A DNA stretch of 64,000 nucleotides from positions 269,001 through 333,000 of the forward strand of contig NZ_AULN01000012.1 in the NCBI RefSeq assembly GCF_000422305.1, written 5' to 3'. The position numbers and the translations under genes are program-made. The stretch's first letter is position 1; each line of letters starts with the position of its first letter. Below the pieces are notes generated by a model that did no database searches, was not told the origin of the DNA, and saw only the letters and a program-made list of their open reading frames with translations. The stretch comes from Luteimonas mephitis DSM 12574 (GTDB taxonomy: Bacteria; Pseudomonadota; Gammaproteobacteria; Xanthomonadales; Xanthomonadaceae). Below are positions 32,950-41,877 of the stretch, piece after piece.

Positions 32950-34727
32950 TGAACGCGAATCCCCTTCCTTCCTCGCCCCCCAGTTCCCTGGAGGCCCTGA
33001 ATGAGTGGGTCGCGGAGGTTGCAGCGCTGACCCGGCCCGACCGGATCCACTGGTGCGATGGCAGCGATGCCGAATTCAACGCGCTGACCGCGCAGATGCA
33101 GGCCGACGGCACCCTGCTGCCGCTCAACGACAAGACCCACCCGGGCAGCTGGCTGCACCGCTCCGACCCGGACGACGTCGCGCGCGTCGAGCACCTGACC
33201 TTCGTCTGCCACGAGAAGGAAGAAGACGCCGGCCCGAACAACCACTGGATGGCGCCGGCCGAGGCGCACGCGAAGATCGATGCGCTGTTCGACGGCTGCA
33301 TGCGCGGGCGCACGATGTACGTGATCCCGTACTGCATGGGACCGATCGATTCGCCGCTGTCGCGCTGCGGCGTGGAGATCACCGACTCGCCGTACGTCGT
33401 CGCCAACATGCGCCTGATGACGCGCATGGGCGCGCCCGCGCTGGCGCGGATCGAGCGCGAAGGAAGCTTCGTGCGCGGCCTGCACTCGACCGGCGAACTC
33501 GACCCGAACCGCCGCTACATCATGCATTTCCCCGACGAGCTGAGCATCAAGTCCTACGGCTCCGGCTACGGCGGCAACGCGCTGCTGGGCAAGAAGTGCC
33601 ACGCCCTGCGCATCGCCTCGCACCAGGCGCGCAACGAGGGCTGGCTCGCCGAGCACATGCTGATCGTCGGCATCGAGAACCCGCAGGGCGAGACGCACTA
33701 CATCGCCGCGGCGTTCCCGAGCGCCTGCGGCAAGACCAACCTGTCGATGCTGATCCCGCCCGATTCCTATCGCGAGAAGGGCTGGAAGGTATGGACGGTG
33801 GGCGACGACATCTGCTGGATGCGCCCCGGCGAGGATGGCCGGCTGTACGCGATCAATCCCGAGGCCGGCTACTTCGGCGTGGCGCCGGGCACCTCGGACA
33901 AGTCCAACCCGAACGCGCTGGCCTCGATCCAGCACGACACCATCTTCACCAACGTCGCGGTCACCGACGACAACCAGCCGTGGTGGGAAGGCCTCGACGA
34001 CCGCGTGCCGGCCAAGGACTGGCAGGGCCGCGATTACGTCGCCGGCAGCGGCAAGGCCGCGCATCCCAACTCGCGCTTCACCGTGAGCGCGAAGCAGTGC
34101 CCGTCGTACTCGCCGCAGGCCGAGGCCGCGCAGGGCGTGCCGATCTCGGCGATCGTCTTCGGCGGCCGCCGCGCGTCGCTGGTGCCGCTGGTGTTCGAGG
34201 CGCGCGACTGGACCCACGGCGTGCTCGTGGGCGCGTCGATGGGCTCGGAGACCACCGCCGCGGCCACTGGCCAGGTCGGCGTGATGCGCCGCGACCCGAT
34301 GGCGATGAAGCCGTTCTGCGGCTACAACTTCGGCGACTACTTCGGCCACTGGCTGTCGTTCGACAAGCCGGGCGCGAAGCTGCCGAAGGTGTTCCACGTC
34401 AACTGGTTCCGCAAGGGCGACGGCGGCGACTTCCTGTGGCCGGGCTTCGGCGACAACCTGCGCGTGCTCGAATGGATGATCGCGCGGGTGAAGGGCGAGG
34501 CGGGCGCGGTCGATACCCCGATCGGTGCGCTGCCGAGGCCGGAAGACCTCGACCTGGCCGGGGTGGCGCTTTCCGGCGAAGCGATCGAGAAGCTGTTCGG
34601 CTTCCAGCGCGATGGCTGGCGCAGCGAGTTCGACGGCATCGGCGCCTACCTCGCCGAGTACGGCGAGCGCATGCCGCAGGCGCTGCACGCCGAGCAACAG
34701 CGCATCGCGGCCGGTTTGCGGGATTGA
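32949..34727 (+). CDS. pckG: Phosphoenolpyruvate carboxykinase (GTP)
   Basis: Converts oxaloacetate and GTP to PEP, the entry step of gluconeogenesis. 592 aa, normal for the GTP-dependent class. Visible: SPYVVANMRLMTRMG, the kinase-1a/P-loop FPSACGKTNLSML (with the active-site Cys), GDDICWMRPGEDGRLYAINP (metal site), NPEAGYFGVAPGTS, and the GTP-binding WFRKGDGGDFLWPGFG near the C-terminus. Start: ATG 32949, overlapping the TetR stop by one base; a TTG directly before it is possible but unnecessary. Followed by a repeat-rich spacer. Confidence 0.97.
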   Translation: MNANPLPSSPPSSLEALNEWVAEVAALTRPDRIHWCDGSDAEFNALTAQMQADGTLLPLNDKTHPGSWLHRSDPDDVARVEHLTFVCHEKEEDAGPNNHWMAPAEAHAKIDALFDGCMRGRTMYVIPYCMGPIDSPLSRCGVEITDSPYVVANMRLMTRMGAPALARIEREGSFVRGLHSTGELDPNRRYIMHFPDELSIKSYGSGYGGNALLGKKCHALRIASHQARNEGWLAEHMLIVGIENPQGETHYIAAAFPSACGKTNLSMLIPPDSYREKGWKVWTVGDDICWMRPGEDGRLYAINPEAGYFGVAPGTSDKSNPNALASIQHDTIFTNVAVTDDNQPWWEGLDDRVPAKDWQGRDYVAGSGKAAHPNSRFTVSAKQCPSYSPQAEAAQGVPISAIVFGGRRASLVPLVFEARDWTHGVLVGASMGSETTAAATGQVGVMRRDPMAMKPFCGYNFGDYFGHWLSFDKPGAKLPKVFHVNWFRKGDGGDFLWPGFGDNLRVLEWMIARVKGEAGAVDTPIGALPRPEDLDLAGVALSGEAIEKLFGFQRDGWRSEFDGIGAYLAEYGERMPQALHAEQQRIAAGLRD

Positions 34728-34820
34728 GTCCACGGGATGGGTTGAGCGCAGCGGCTTGCAACGGCGCAGCCGGTCAACCCATCCCGCGGCGCTGACGTCG
34801 GCGGCAGCCGGGCAAACCTT

Positions 34821-34887
34821 GCAGGAGCGGCTTCAACCGCGAGCTTCTCGCATCGGTCCAAAAGCTCGCAGCTGAAGCCGCTCCTGC
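34821..34887. repeat. GGAGCGGCTTCAGCCGCGAGC-type repeat pair, copy 2
   Basis: Arms GCAGGAGCGGCTTCAACCGC... (34821-34846) and its inverted partner ...GCTGAAGCCGCTCCTGC (34862-34887) with a 15-base loop. Lies in the 302-bp spacer between pckG and the convergent methyltransferase gene, next to a copy of the other repeat family. Confidence 0.85.
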
Positions 34888-34942
34888 AGGTCGCATGCGG
34901 TGCATGGCGCGCGCGGGGTCGTTGTCGGATGTCCAGCTTCGC

Positions 34943-35008
34943 GCAGGAGCGCCCCATGCGCGCGATGGCCTGCCCGCAAGAGCAAACGCGCCCATGGGGC
35001 GCTCCTAC
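34943..35008. repeat. GTAG-family REP-like inverted repeat, copy 2
   Basis: GCAGGAGCGCCCCATGCGCG... (34943-34965) pairs with CGCGCCCATGGGGCGCTCCTAC (34987-35008). The right arm ends CTAC, the complement of the GTAG head; compare copy 1 at 1895-1964. No gene is seen in the rest of the 34728-35029 spacer. Confidence 0.85.
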
Positions 35009-35029
35009 GCAATGCAGCGCAGGCCGGGG

Positions 35030-36019
35030 CTATGCTTCCGCCGCGCTTGCGACCAGCGTCCAGCCCATCAACATGCCGTTGTCGTGGCTGATCGGCGCGT
35101 AGCGGATCGCCACCAACCCGCTGTCGGCGAGGCGCCGGGCGAACGATGCCACCGTCGCTTCATCCATCGCGCATTCGCACAGCTCCGCGTAGCGCAGCCT
35201 GGCGTCTTGCAGAGACTCGCGGTACTCGTGGCAGCGCGACAGGATGTCTGCGGCGGATTCGCCCTGCAGCGCGTTCAGCGCCTGCGCCGAGAACGCGCGG
35301 GCTTCTTCGAGCAGGTCGGGGAACGGGCTCGCCGCTGCGGCCGTCGCCAATGCCTGCATCGCGCGATTGAAATCCTCGCGGGCGCGGTTGGCTGAAGGGT
35401 CGGCACGCAGCCGCTCGCGGCCTTCGGCGGAAGCGGCCTGTGCGACCCGGGGAATGATGGCTTCCAGGCAGTCGAGGAAACCGCCTTCCTGCAGCAGCCA
35501 GTCTGCAAGGCGCAGTTCTTCGCGCGCCACTTCGGCCAGCCGTGAATCGTGGTGGTGAAGCAGCAGCGCAACGCGCCCGCCCGGCTTGAGCACCCGCGCA
35601 AGCTCCGGCACCGTGCGCGCGGCGTCGCAGTACTCGATGCCGTATTGGCTGGTGGCAAGGTCGAACGATCGGTCCGGGAACGGCAGTGCTTCGGCCGACA
35701 CGCCGGAGTGGAAGTGCAGCGAGTCCCGGCACGCCCCGGGCTGCGACGCGATCCAATCGGGAGAGATTTCGGCGAGGTCGATCGCGTCGACGTGCGGCGT
35801 GGCGCCCGTGCAGGCCTGGCAGACCAGCTGCGGCAGCGCGCCGTTGCCGGTGCCGATGTCGAGAACACGCTGGTCGCTTGCCAGCGTTTGGAACTGGCGC
35901 AGCCAGAACGCGCGGATCGTGCCGGCGTAGTTGCCGTCGAAGTCGTCGGGCAGCGAGTGCAGCGCGCCGTGCCGCCAGTAGCGGGACCATGCCGCCTGGC
36001 GACCGTGGAGGTTGGACAT
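35030..36019 (-). CDS. Class I SAM-dependent methyltransferase
   Basis: 329 aa. Methyltransferase domain about 45-165: motif I VLDIGTGNGALPQ (52-64), a DAIDLAEISPD acidic loop, and LPFPDRSFDLATSQYGIEYC for motif II/III, with VLKPGGRVALLLHHH following. The C-terminal 160 residues are helical, ending in a methyltransferase-11-type strand (RYAPISHDNGMLMGWTLVASA). No operon partner; substrate unknown. Start ATG 36019. Confidence 0.88.
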   Translation of the reverse strand: MSNLHGRQAAWSRYWRHGALHSLPDDFDGNYAGTIRAFWLRQFQTLASDQRVLDIGTGNGALPQLVCQACTGATPHVDAIDLAEISPDWIASQPGACRDSLHFHSGVSAEALPFPDRSFDLATSQYGIEYCDAARTVPELARVLKPGGRVALLLHHHDSRLAEVAREELRLADWLLQEGGFLDCLEAIIPRVAQAASAEGRERLRADPSANRAREDFNRAMQALATAAAASPFPDLLEEARAFSAQALNALQGESAADILSRCHEYRESLQDARLRYAELCECAMDEATVASFARRLADSGLVAIRYAPISHDNGMLMGWTLVASAAEA

Positions 36020-36036
36020 GGGCGGAAGTATAGCGG

Positions 36037-36103
36037 CCGCAGGTCGGGCCTATACGCCCCACGCTCGGCGCATGAAGCGTCGGGGCGTAGCCCCGGCCTG
36101 CGG
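36037..36103. repeat. Large imperfect inverted repeat
   Basis: CCGCAGGTCGGGCC-TATACGCCCCACGCT (36037-36065) is largely complementary to AGCGTCGGGGCGTAGCCCCGGCCTGCGG (36076-36103). Lies between the methyltransferase start and the TonB-receptor terminator. Possibly another REP type. Confidence 0.6.
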
Positions 36104-36111
36104 GAGCGGAC

Positions 36112-36138
36112 AAAAAAAGAGGGGCCCGAAGGCCCCTC
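36112..36138 (-). terminator. Intrinsic terminator of the TonB receptor gene
   Basis: On the minus strand: stem GAGGGGCC / GGCCCCTC with a TTCG loop, followed by seven T (complement of A at 36112-36118), 25 bases past the receptor stop. Confidence 0.9.
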
Positions 36139-36163
36139 CAATCATTGCAATGTTGCGAACAGA

Positions 36164-38773
36164 TCAGAAACGCTGTTCGTAACGGGCGTACGGCGTGCGG
36201 CCGTAGGCGTCGTACAGGTAGAAGTTGAACGGACGACCGTCGTAGCCGATCAGCTCGGGCATCTTGTCGGTCACGTTGTTGACGCCGATCGTGAACTTCG
36301 CGTTCCACGGCAGTTCCACGCTGGCCTGGAGGTCATGCGTGAGGTAGCTGTCGGTGGAGCTCGAGCCGCTGCCGTTGGAGCCGATGTAGCGCGCGATGTA
36401 GCCCACGCCCCAGTCGCCACGGCTCCACTGGTTGTTCAACGTCACGCGGGTGGACGGGAAGCCCTGCGTCCCGACCTGGTCTTCACCGCCATCGATCGTG
36501 TACTTGTTCTGCCAGCTGGCCTGCAGCACGTTGCTCAGCTTGCCGGCACCGCCGAGGTCGAAGTTGGTGCGGACCGCCAGGTCCACGCCGTCGGTCTTGA
36601 CCTCGCCCTGGTTGAAGTAGCAGTTGTGGATCTCGACCACCGCGTTGTCGAAGCCCGGATCGCGGGTCAGCGAGCACGGCGCGCCCGGCATCGGGCTGGT
36701 ATCGTCGCCGTTGTCGATGTTGACCAGCTTCTGCGAGCTGTAATACGCGATGCGGTCCTCGATCTTGATGTTCCAGTAGTCGACCGTCAGGTTCAGCCAG
36801 TCGGTCGCATCCCAGACCACGCCGAACGAGTACTGGGTCGACTTCTCCGCGCCCAGGCCCTCGGCCTTCTCGCGGTAGGAGTCAACCTGGACGCCGCCGG
36901 CCAGGTCACACGCGTCGGTGCTGCTGTAGCCCTGGAAGGCGCAGGTGGCCGGATCGACGATCGAGTCGGCCGAGAACGCTGTTTCCTGGGTGATGATGTC
37001 CAGGGTCGGGGCGACGAAGCCGCGGCCCACCGAACCACGCAGGGTCAGGCTGTCGATCGGGTGCCAGCGCAGCGCGACCTTCGGGGCGAAGTTGTTGCCG
37101 TAGTCCGAGTACTTCTCGTAGCGGCCGGCGATGTCGGCCTCGAGGGTGGAGGTGAACGGCAGCAGCATTTCCGCATAGACCGAGCTCACCTCGCGACCGC
37201 CGCCCGAGGAGGCGCCGGAGCTGCCGAGGATCACGCCCGCCGAGGACAGCGAGTCGTAGATGTCGGCGTAGTCTTCCTTGCGGAACTCGCCACCGACGAC
37301 CAGGCCGGCGCTGCCGCCGCCCATTTCGAACAGGTCGTTGAAGGTGACGTTGCCGAAGGCTTCCTTGGTGGTGAAGGTGCTGTTGCGGGTGATCGTGGCC
37401 TTGATGGAGTTCAGCACGTCGACCGGCGTGGCGCCCGGATCGAAGATGTTGTAGCTGCCGTCGTTGATCGCCTGCGCGGCCAGCGAGCCGACGATGTAGT
37501 TCTTGCCGAACTCGTCGTAGCGGTAGGTGTTGTAGCGAACGCCGGCATCGATGTCGATGGTGTCGTTGACCGTGCCGCGGAAGCCGAGCATGACGTCGTA
37601 GACGTTGGCGTTGGTCTCGTTGTCGCGGTTGCCCGCGGCGGCGAAGCGGTGGTACAGGTACATGGTGGAACCGGCCGGACCGAGGTTCTGCACGGTGTTC
37701 GGGGCGACCTTCACGATGCCCGGGGTCGGCGCGTAGCGGCCGAAGCTCTTGGCGTTGGTGACGTTGGTGCTGAAGTAGGTCGACCAGTCGTCATTGATCT
37801 GCACTTCGCCGTTCAGGAAGAACGCCTTGTTGCCGTAGCTGGCTTCGTCCGCCGCAACGGCGTTGAAGTCGTACACGCAGCGGCCGTTGGTCGGGCTGAT
37901 GTAGAAGTTGTCGTTGGTGCAGCCGCCCGGGACCGCGTCGTAGACGTCGATGCGCTTGCCGGTGGCGGGGTTGATCGTGACGTAGTTGTGGTTGACGCGG
38001 TTGCCGTTGGCGTCGATCGACACGTAGTTGTTGCCGTACGTGCTGGCACCGAGCTCGCCGCCCCACGGACGGCTGTTGGTGTAGATCATCGCGCGACGGT
38101 TGTGCGAGAAGCCACCGACGATGTGGCCGCGGTCGCCGCTGACGCCGAACAGGATCGAGGCTTCATCGGTCGGGCCCCACTTCGGGCTCGAATGGCCGAC
38201 GGTGACCTGCGCGCCGTTGTAGTCCTTGCGCAGGATCAGGTTGATCACGCCGCCGACCGCGTCGGCACCGTAGATCGCCGAGGCGCCGTCGGTGAGCACT
38301 TCGATGCGCTCCACGGCCGCCAGCGGGATGGCGTTGAGGTCGGTACCGGCGCCGGCGGCGAACGGTGCCTTCGGCGCGCGGTGGCCGTCGATCAGGACCA
38401 GGGTGCGCTGGCCGCCGAGGCCGCGCAGGTCGGCGAACGCGCCGGCCTGGGCCGAGCTACCCGACTGCGGGCGGAACTGGCCGACCGAGTTGAAGTTGGT
38501 GGTACGCAGGTAGTCGGCGACGGACACTTCGCCGCTGGCGTCGATCGTGGCGCGGTCGATCACGGTGACCGGCATGGCGCCTTCGATCTCGGCGCGCTTC
38601 AGGCGCGAGCCGGTGACTTCGATGCGGTCGAGGGTGGTGGTGTCGGCAGCAGCAGTGGTCTCGCTCTGGTCCTGATCCTGCGCGAACGCAACACCGGTGC
38701 CGGCGATACCGGTGACGCCCGCAACGAGCGCGAAGGTGATCGCGTCGCGGAGCTTGGTGGTCTTGAACGTCAT
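36164..38773 (-). CDS. TonB-dependent outer-membrane receptor
   Basis: 869 aa. Signal peptide about 1-31 (GVTGIAGTGVAFAQ), a TonB-box-like segment TLDRIEVTGSRLKR (about 46-59), plug domain to about 170 with AVERIEVLTDGASAIYGADA and GGVINLILRK, then the 22-strand barrel ending in an aromatic-terminated strand YARYEQRF. It imports a large nutrient using TonB energy; the plug type is that of the peptide/saccharide Oar/CarO-like receptors common in xanthomonads, but the ligand is unknown. Start ATG 38773 after GGAGAGAG. Preceded on the same strand by a TPR-sulfotransferase gene. Confidence 0.93.
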   Translation of the reverse strand: MTFKTTKLRDAITFALVAGVTGIAGTGVAFAQDQDQSETTAAADTTTLDRIEVTGSRLKRAEIEGAMPVTVIDRATIDASGEVSVADYLRTTNFNSVGQFRPQSGSSAQAGAFADLRGLGGQRTLVLIDGHRAPKAPFAAGAGTDLNAIPLAAVERIEVLTDGASAIYGADAVGGVINLILRKDYNGAQVTVGHSSPKWGPTDEASILFGVSGDRGHIVGGFSHNRRAMIYTNSRPWGGELGASTYGNNYVSIDANGNRVNHNYVTINPATGKRIDVYDAVPGGCTNDNFYISPTNGRCVYDFNAVAADEASYGNKAFFLNGEVQINDDWSTYFSTNVTNAKSFGRYAPTPGIVKVAPNTVQNLGPAGSTMYLYHRFAAAGNRDNETNANVYDVMLGFRGTVNDTIDIDAGVRYNTYRYDEFGKNYIVGSLAAQAINDGSYNIFDPGATPVDVLNSIKATITRNSTFTTKEAFGNVTFNDLFEMGGGSAGLVVGGEFRKEDYADIYDSLSSAGVILGSSGASSGGGREVSSVYAEMLLPFTSTLEADIAGRYEKYSDYGNNFAPKVALRWHPIDSLTLRGSVGRGFVAPTLDIITQETAFSADSIVDPATCAFQGYSSTDACDLAGGVQVDSYREKAEGLGAEKSTQYSFGVVWDATDWLNLTVDYWNIKIEDRIAYYSSQKLVNIDNGDDTSPMPGAPCSLTRDPGFDNAVVEIHNCYFNQGEVKTDGVDLAVRTNFDLGGAGKLSNVLQASWQNKYTIDGGEDQVGTQGFPSTRVTLNNQWSRGDWGVGYIARYIGSNGSGSSSTDSYLTHDLQASVELPWNAKFTIGVNNVTDKMPELIGYDGRPFNFYLYDAYGRTPYARYEQRF

Positions 38774-38865
38774 CTCTCTCTCCAAACGTAGAGTGCTCGG
38801 GAAAACCCATGGGAACCTCCCCGGTGACGTCAAAAAAGACACCAAAGCCGGCAAGGCTGTCGCCG

Positions 38866-38894
38866 ATAGTATCCCCGCCCGCCGGAAAATTAAA
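38866..38894 (-). promoter_or_regulatory. Putative promoter of the TonB receptor
   Basis: Minus strand TTTAAT (38894-38889), 17-base spacer, TACTAT (38871-38866; four of six matches). It predicts a leader of about 85 nt. TTGTTAA just upstream (38905-38899) also occurs in the promoter of the 295-aa gene. Confidence 0.45.
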
Positions 38895-38933
38895 GTGTCG
38901 TTAACAAACAGGAAAATTGGCGTGCAGGCAGGG

Positions 38934-38954
38934 GGTCGCGTTCAGTACGCGACC
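38934..38954. other. Hairpin GGTCGCGT-TCAGT-ACGCGACC upstream of the receptor promoter
   Basis: Perfect 8-bp arms with a 5-base loop, in the 412-bp space between the sulfotransferase stop and the receptor promoter. Confidence 0.6.
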
Positions 38955-38978
38955 GTATGCGAGGGATCGTGGGCGGAT

Positions 38979-39005
38979 CCATCTTCTTGCCAATCAAGAA
39001 GATGG
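38979..39005. other. Hairpin CCATCTTCTTG-CCAAT-CAAGAAGATGG
   Basis: Perfect 11-bp arms with a 5-base loop, 25 bases from the preceding hairpin. No T-tract on the minus strand, so it is an operator or mRNA-stabilising structure rather than a standard terminator. AT-rich for this genome. The remaining spacer (39006-39185) shows nothing else. Confidence 0.65.
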
Positions 39006-39185
39006 GGAAACCTGGCGCGGCGGTCGTCACCGGGGAGGGCCGTGCCCGTCCGATCGCGCCCGGCCGACTGCCATTTCGAACGTAATGGGGAATCCTGCGC
39101 CATCGATCCGGCCCGTTCCGGGATGGCGGCCGCAACAACGGATTGCGGCTATCCGGGCCTTCCCTGGCCGGAATCGACGCCCGAT

Positions 39186-40784
39186 TCAGCCGGGGCGATC
39201 CGCGGCCGCGCCGGGAAACGAGTCCGGGTCGAAGCCGGGCAGGCTGTTGGCGTAGTGGCGCCAGCGCCCCGCGGAGCGTCCGTGGATCGGTTCGCGCACC
39301 TGCCAGCGGCTCGGCGTCTGCACGGCGCGGTTGCTGCGGTGGAACTGGAGGCAGCCGCTTTCCCATGGCAGGCCGAGGAAGGCGACCAGGGCCCGGGCCT
39401 GGGATTCCGGAGATTCGACCAGCGCCTCGTACTGCAGCTCGTGGATGGGCAGCGGCAGCGCGGATTGCCAGTGGCGCATCAGCCGCGTCTGCAGGGCGAT
39501 GGAATGCGCGATGGCTTCGAGGTCGGTGGCGAACCGTGCATCGAGCGCGAAGTTCTCGCTGTAGATGGACAGCGCGATGTCGCGCGGATCGCGGCGGCAC
39601 CAGATGACGCGGGCGCGGGGGAACAGCATCGCGGCCAGGCCGAGGTTGAAGTAGTTCAGCGGCGATTTGTCGACCAGGCGCAGCGCGGTATCGGGCGCCT
39701 GCCTCGATGCGGCTTCGAGGTAGCGCGCGGCTCGCTCCTCGAGGAATGAACGCCCTGTTCCGGCCGCATTACCCGGCCAGTCGTTGCCCAGCGTCTTGAC
39801 CAGCAGCGGCAGGTCCGGCAGTTCTCCGCAGCCGTGGGCCTGCGAGTGCATCGCGATGATCTGCTCGGTGAGCGTAGTGCCGCTGCGCGGCATCCCGACC
39901 ACGAACACCGGCCGTTCGTCCAGGCTGCCGACGGCGGCGCCCGGGCGCGTGAAGAAGCGGGCGTCGAACGTGTCGATCAGGTGCCGGGTTGCCGCTTCAG
40001 CATGGGCTTGGTCGTACTGGCCGTTCGTTCGCCGCCGCGCGGCGTTTGCATCGTGCCAGCTGGCCATGGCGGCTGCGTGCATGCCGCGGCTGTCGTGGAT
40101 CTTGCCCAGCGCGTAGCCAAGCAATGCGCGGTCGCGGTCGGGAAGATCATGGCGGGCCTGGAAAGCCATCGCCTGCTCCACCAGTTCGGCGGGCGGGGCC
40201 TTGCGCTGCAGGGCCAGCAGCCCGCCCAGCGGCGTGGCCCAGCCCGGCCGGAAACGCAGCGCCTGGCGGTAGGCATGGAGCGCCTCGTCCCGGTCGCCAC
40301 CGTCCTCGTGCGCCTGGGCGAGGGCCATCCAGATGTCCGCCGATTCCGGGAGCAATGCCAGTGCGTCCAGGTAGTTGGCGATCTCGTCACCGAGCAGGCC
40401 CAGGCGGTTGAGCGTCTCGCCCAGCTTGAGCCTGGCGTCGACATCGCCCGGCCGCGCCGCAACCACCGCCTGCCACAGGGGCAGGGCATCGCCGGGCGTG
40501 CCGGCGTAGAACTCCGCGTCGGCCAGTGCGCGCGTTGCGTCGACCTGCCCGGGCTGCAGCCGATGCGCCTGGCGCAGGGCGGGCAGGGCTTCGAGCCGGC
40601 GTTCGTCACGCATATGCGTGATGCCGAGCAGGAACCAGGCGTCAAACTGGCCCGGGTCGAGCCGCGTTGCGTGCTCGAAACTGCGGCGCGCACCGTCGAA
40701 ATCGCCCCGCGAGGCCTGCTCGCGACCAAGTGCCAGGGCGCTTGCCGCCTCGCGGGCGGGGGTTGGGGAATGCGGTGTCGTCAT
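39186..40784 (-). CDS. TPR-repeat sulfotransferase family protein
   Basis: 532 aa. Residues about 10-240 are TPR helices (for example ALALLPESADIWMALAQAHE, then RDEALHAYRQALRFRPGWAT). The C-terminal part is a Sulfotransfer_3 domain: the 5'-phosphosulfate-binding loop VFVVGMPRSGTTLTEQII, and the 3'-phosphate-binding segment VIWCRRDPRDIALSIYSENF. It should use PAPS as donor; the acceptor may be a protein bound by the TPRs. Start ATG 40784; a TTG at 40808 is less likely. Lies between a receptor gene and a small receptor-like gene, all collinear. Confidence 0.88.
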   Translation of the reverse strand: MTTPHSPTPAREAASALALGREQASRGDFDGARRSFEHATRLDPGQFDAWFLLGITHMRDERRLEALPALRQAHRLQPGQVDATRALADAEFYAGTPGDALPLWQAVVAARPGDVDARLKLGETLNRLGLLGDEIANYLDALALLPESADIWMALAQAHEDGGDRDEALHAYRQALRFRPGWATPLGGLLALQRKAPPAELVEQAMAFQARHDLPDRDRALLGYALGKIHDSRGMHAAAMASWHDANAARRRTNGQYDQAHAEAATRHLIDTFDARFFTRPGAAVGSLDERPVFVVGMPRSGTTLTEQIIAMHSQAHGCGELPDLPLLVKTLGNDWPGNAAGTGRSFLEERAARYLEAASRQAPDTALRLVDKSPLNYFNLGLAAMLFPRARVIWCRRDPRDIALSIYSENFALDARFATDLEAIAHSIALQTRLMRHWQSALPLPIHELQYEALVESPESQARALVAFLGLPWESGCLQFHRSNRAVQTPSRWQVREPIHGRSAGRWRHYANSLPGFDPDSFPGAAADRPG

Positions 40785-40886
40785 CCGGGCAAGGTTAGCG
40801 GCCCGCAATGGCGATGCCTATCGGATGGCTTCGGGGAACCGCGGGGGCTGCGGGGTGCCGCGTTGCCGGCAACAGGCCGGCGCGGA

Positions 40887-41774
40887 TCAGAGATCCTGCT
40901 CGTAGCGAACGTAGGGGATGGCGCCCTCGTCCTGCTTGGCATCGGAGCTCGGCGAGAACGGGTTCTTGCCCCGGGTCACCAGGTTGTCGGCGCCGATCGT
41001 GAGCTGCCCGCTCCAGGGCGTGCGCCAGGTCAGGCCGATGCCGAGGCCCTCCCACTGCTGCTGGCCGGGGGTGCTGACGACCTGCCCGATGATGCTCGCG
41101 CCGAATGCGCCGTAGGCACCGCCGATCGACAGGGTCTTGCTGTCCCAGTTGTCGGCAAGGCCGGCGGGGATGTCGCCGCTGGGGATCAGCTGCGCCTTGG
41201 CCATGGTGCCAGCGATCGATACCGTGCCTTCGCGGCCGATGTTCTTCTGGGCGAAGACCGTGAGGTCGTTGATGTTGATGTCGCCCGCGCGGCCGGCATT
41301 GGGCGTAAGCCACGCCGGCAGCCTTGCCTTGCCCTTGCCGGCGGTGATGCCGACGCTGCCGCCGGGCCTGCTCAGCGCGGCCGTGGCGCTGGCGTGGTGG
41401 CTGCCATCGTCGCCATCGTCGCTGATCGAGCCGAGCTTGCAGTTGTTGACCAGGCTGGAAAGCGCGCTGCCGATGCCGCTCTTGCCACTGCACAGCAGGG
41501 CCAGCGAATCGCCGGCATCGAGGCCGAACGCCGCGTCGAGTTCGTTCTTGCCGCCGAAGCGCCAGCGTGCGCCGGTCTGCGGATTGTCGGTCGGCTCCAG
41601 CAGCAGATAGGCGCCGACCTTGTTGCCGTTGCCCGAATCACTGTAGATGACCGGAAGCACCGCGGTATTGGCCGAAGTGCTGGTCGAGCCCGCCTTCGAC
41701 TGCGCGAACGCGCCCGGTGCCGCGCCGAGGGCGAGCACGAGGACGATCGACAGTTGGACGAGGCGCAGTCGCAT
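40887..41774 (-). CDS. Secreted 295-aa protein with receptor-like C-terminal strands
   Basis: Signal peptide 1-24 (LVLALGAAPGAFAQ). The body is rich in Gly, Ser, Asp and small beta-prone stretches with one Cys pair (Cys95, Cys112). The last 49 residues (247-295) align with the end of the neighbouring TonB receptor: TPWSGQLTIGADNLVT against LPWNAKFTIGVNNVTD, and PYVRYEQDL against PYARYEQRF. It is far too short for a full receptor and lacks a plug. I infer an outer-membrane beta-barrel or a receptor-derived accessory protein. Otherwise I do not recognise it. Confidence 0.75.
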   Translation of the reverse strand: MRLRLVQLSIVLVLALGAAPGAFAQSKAGSTSTSANTAVLPVIYSDSGNGNKVGAYLLLEPTDNPQTGARWRFGGKNELDAAFGLDAGDSLALLCSGKSGIGSALSSLVNNCKLGSISDDGDDGSHHASATAALSRPGGSVGITAGKGKARLPAWLTPNAGRAGDININDLTVFAQKNIGREGTVSIAGTMAKAQLIPSGDIPAGLADNWDSKTLSIGGAYGAFGASIIGQVVSTPGQQQWEGLGIGLTWRTPWSGQLTIGADNLVTRGKNPFSPSSDAKQDEGAIPYVRYEQDL

Positions 41775-41830
41775 GAGCTTGGAATCGACCCCTTTTGCTG
41801 ATCGAAGTTCCCGCAGTGGCGGGGCTCTTG

Positions 41831-41859
41831 ACTCTATCCGGTTTATGTTTCTTTAACAA
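41831..41859 (-). promoter_or_regulatory. Putative promoter of the 295-aa protein gene
   Basis: Minus strand TTGTTA (41859-41854), 17-base spacer, TAGAGT (41836-41831). The leader would be about 50 nt. TTGTTAA is shared with the receptor upstream region. Confidence 0.45.
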
Positions 41860-41877
41860 TCCCCCGAGCCTTTCCGT

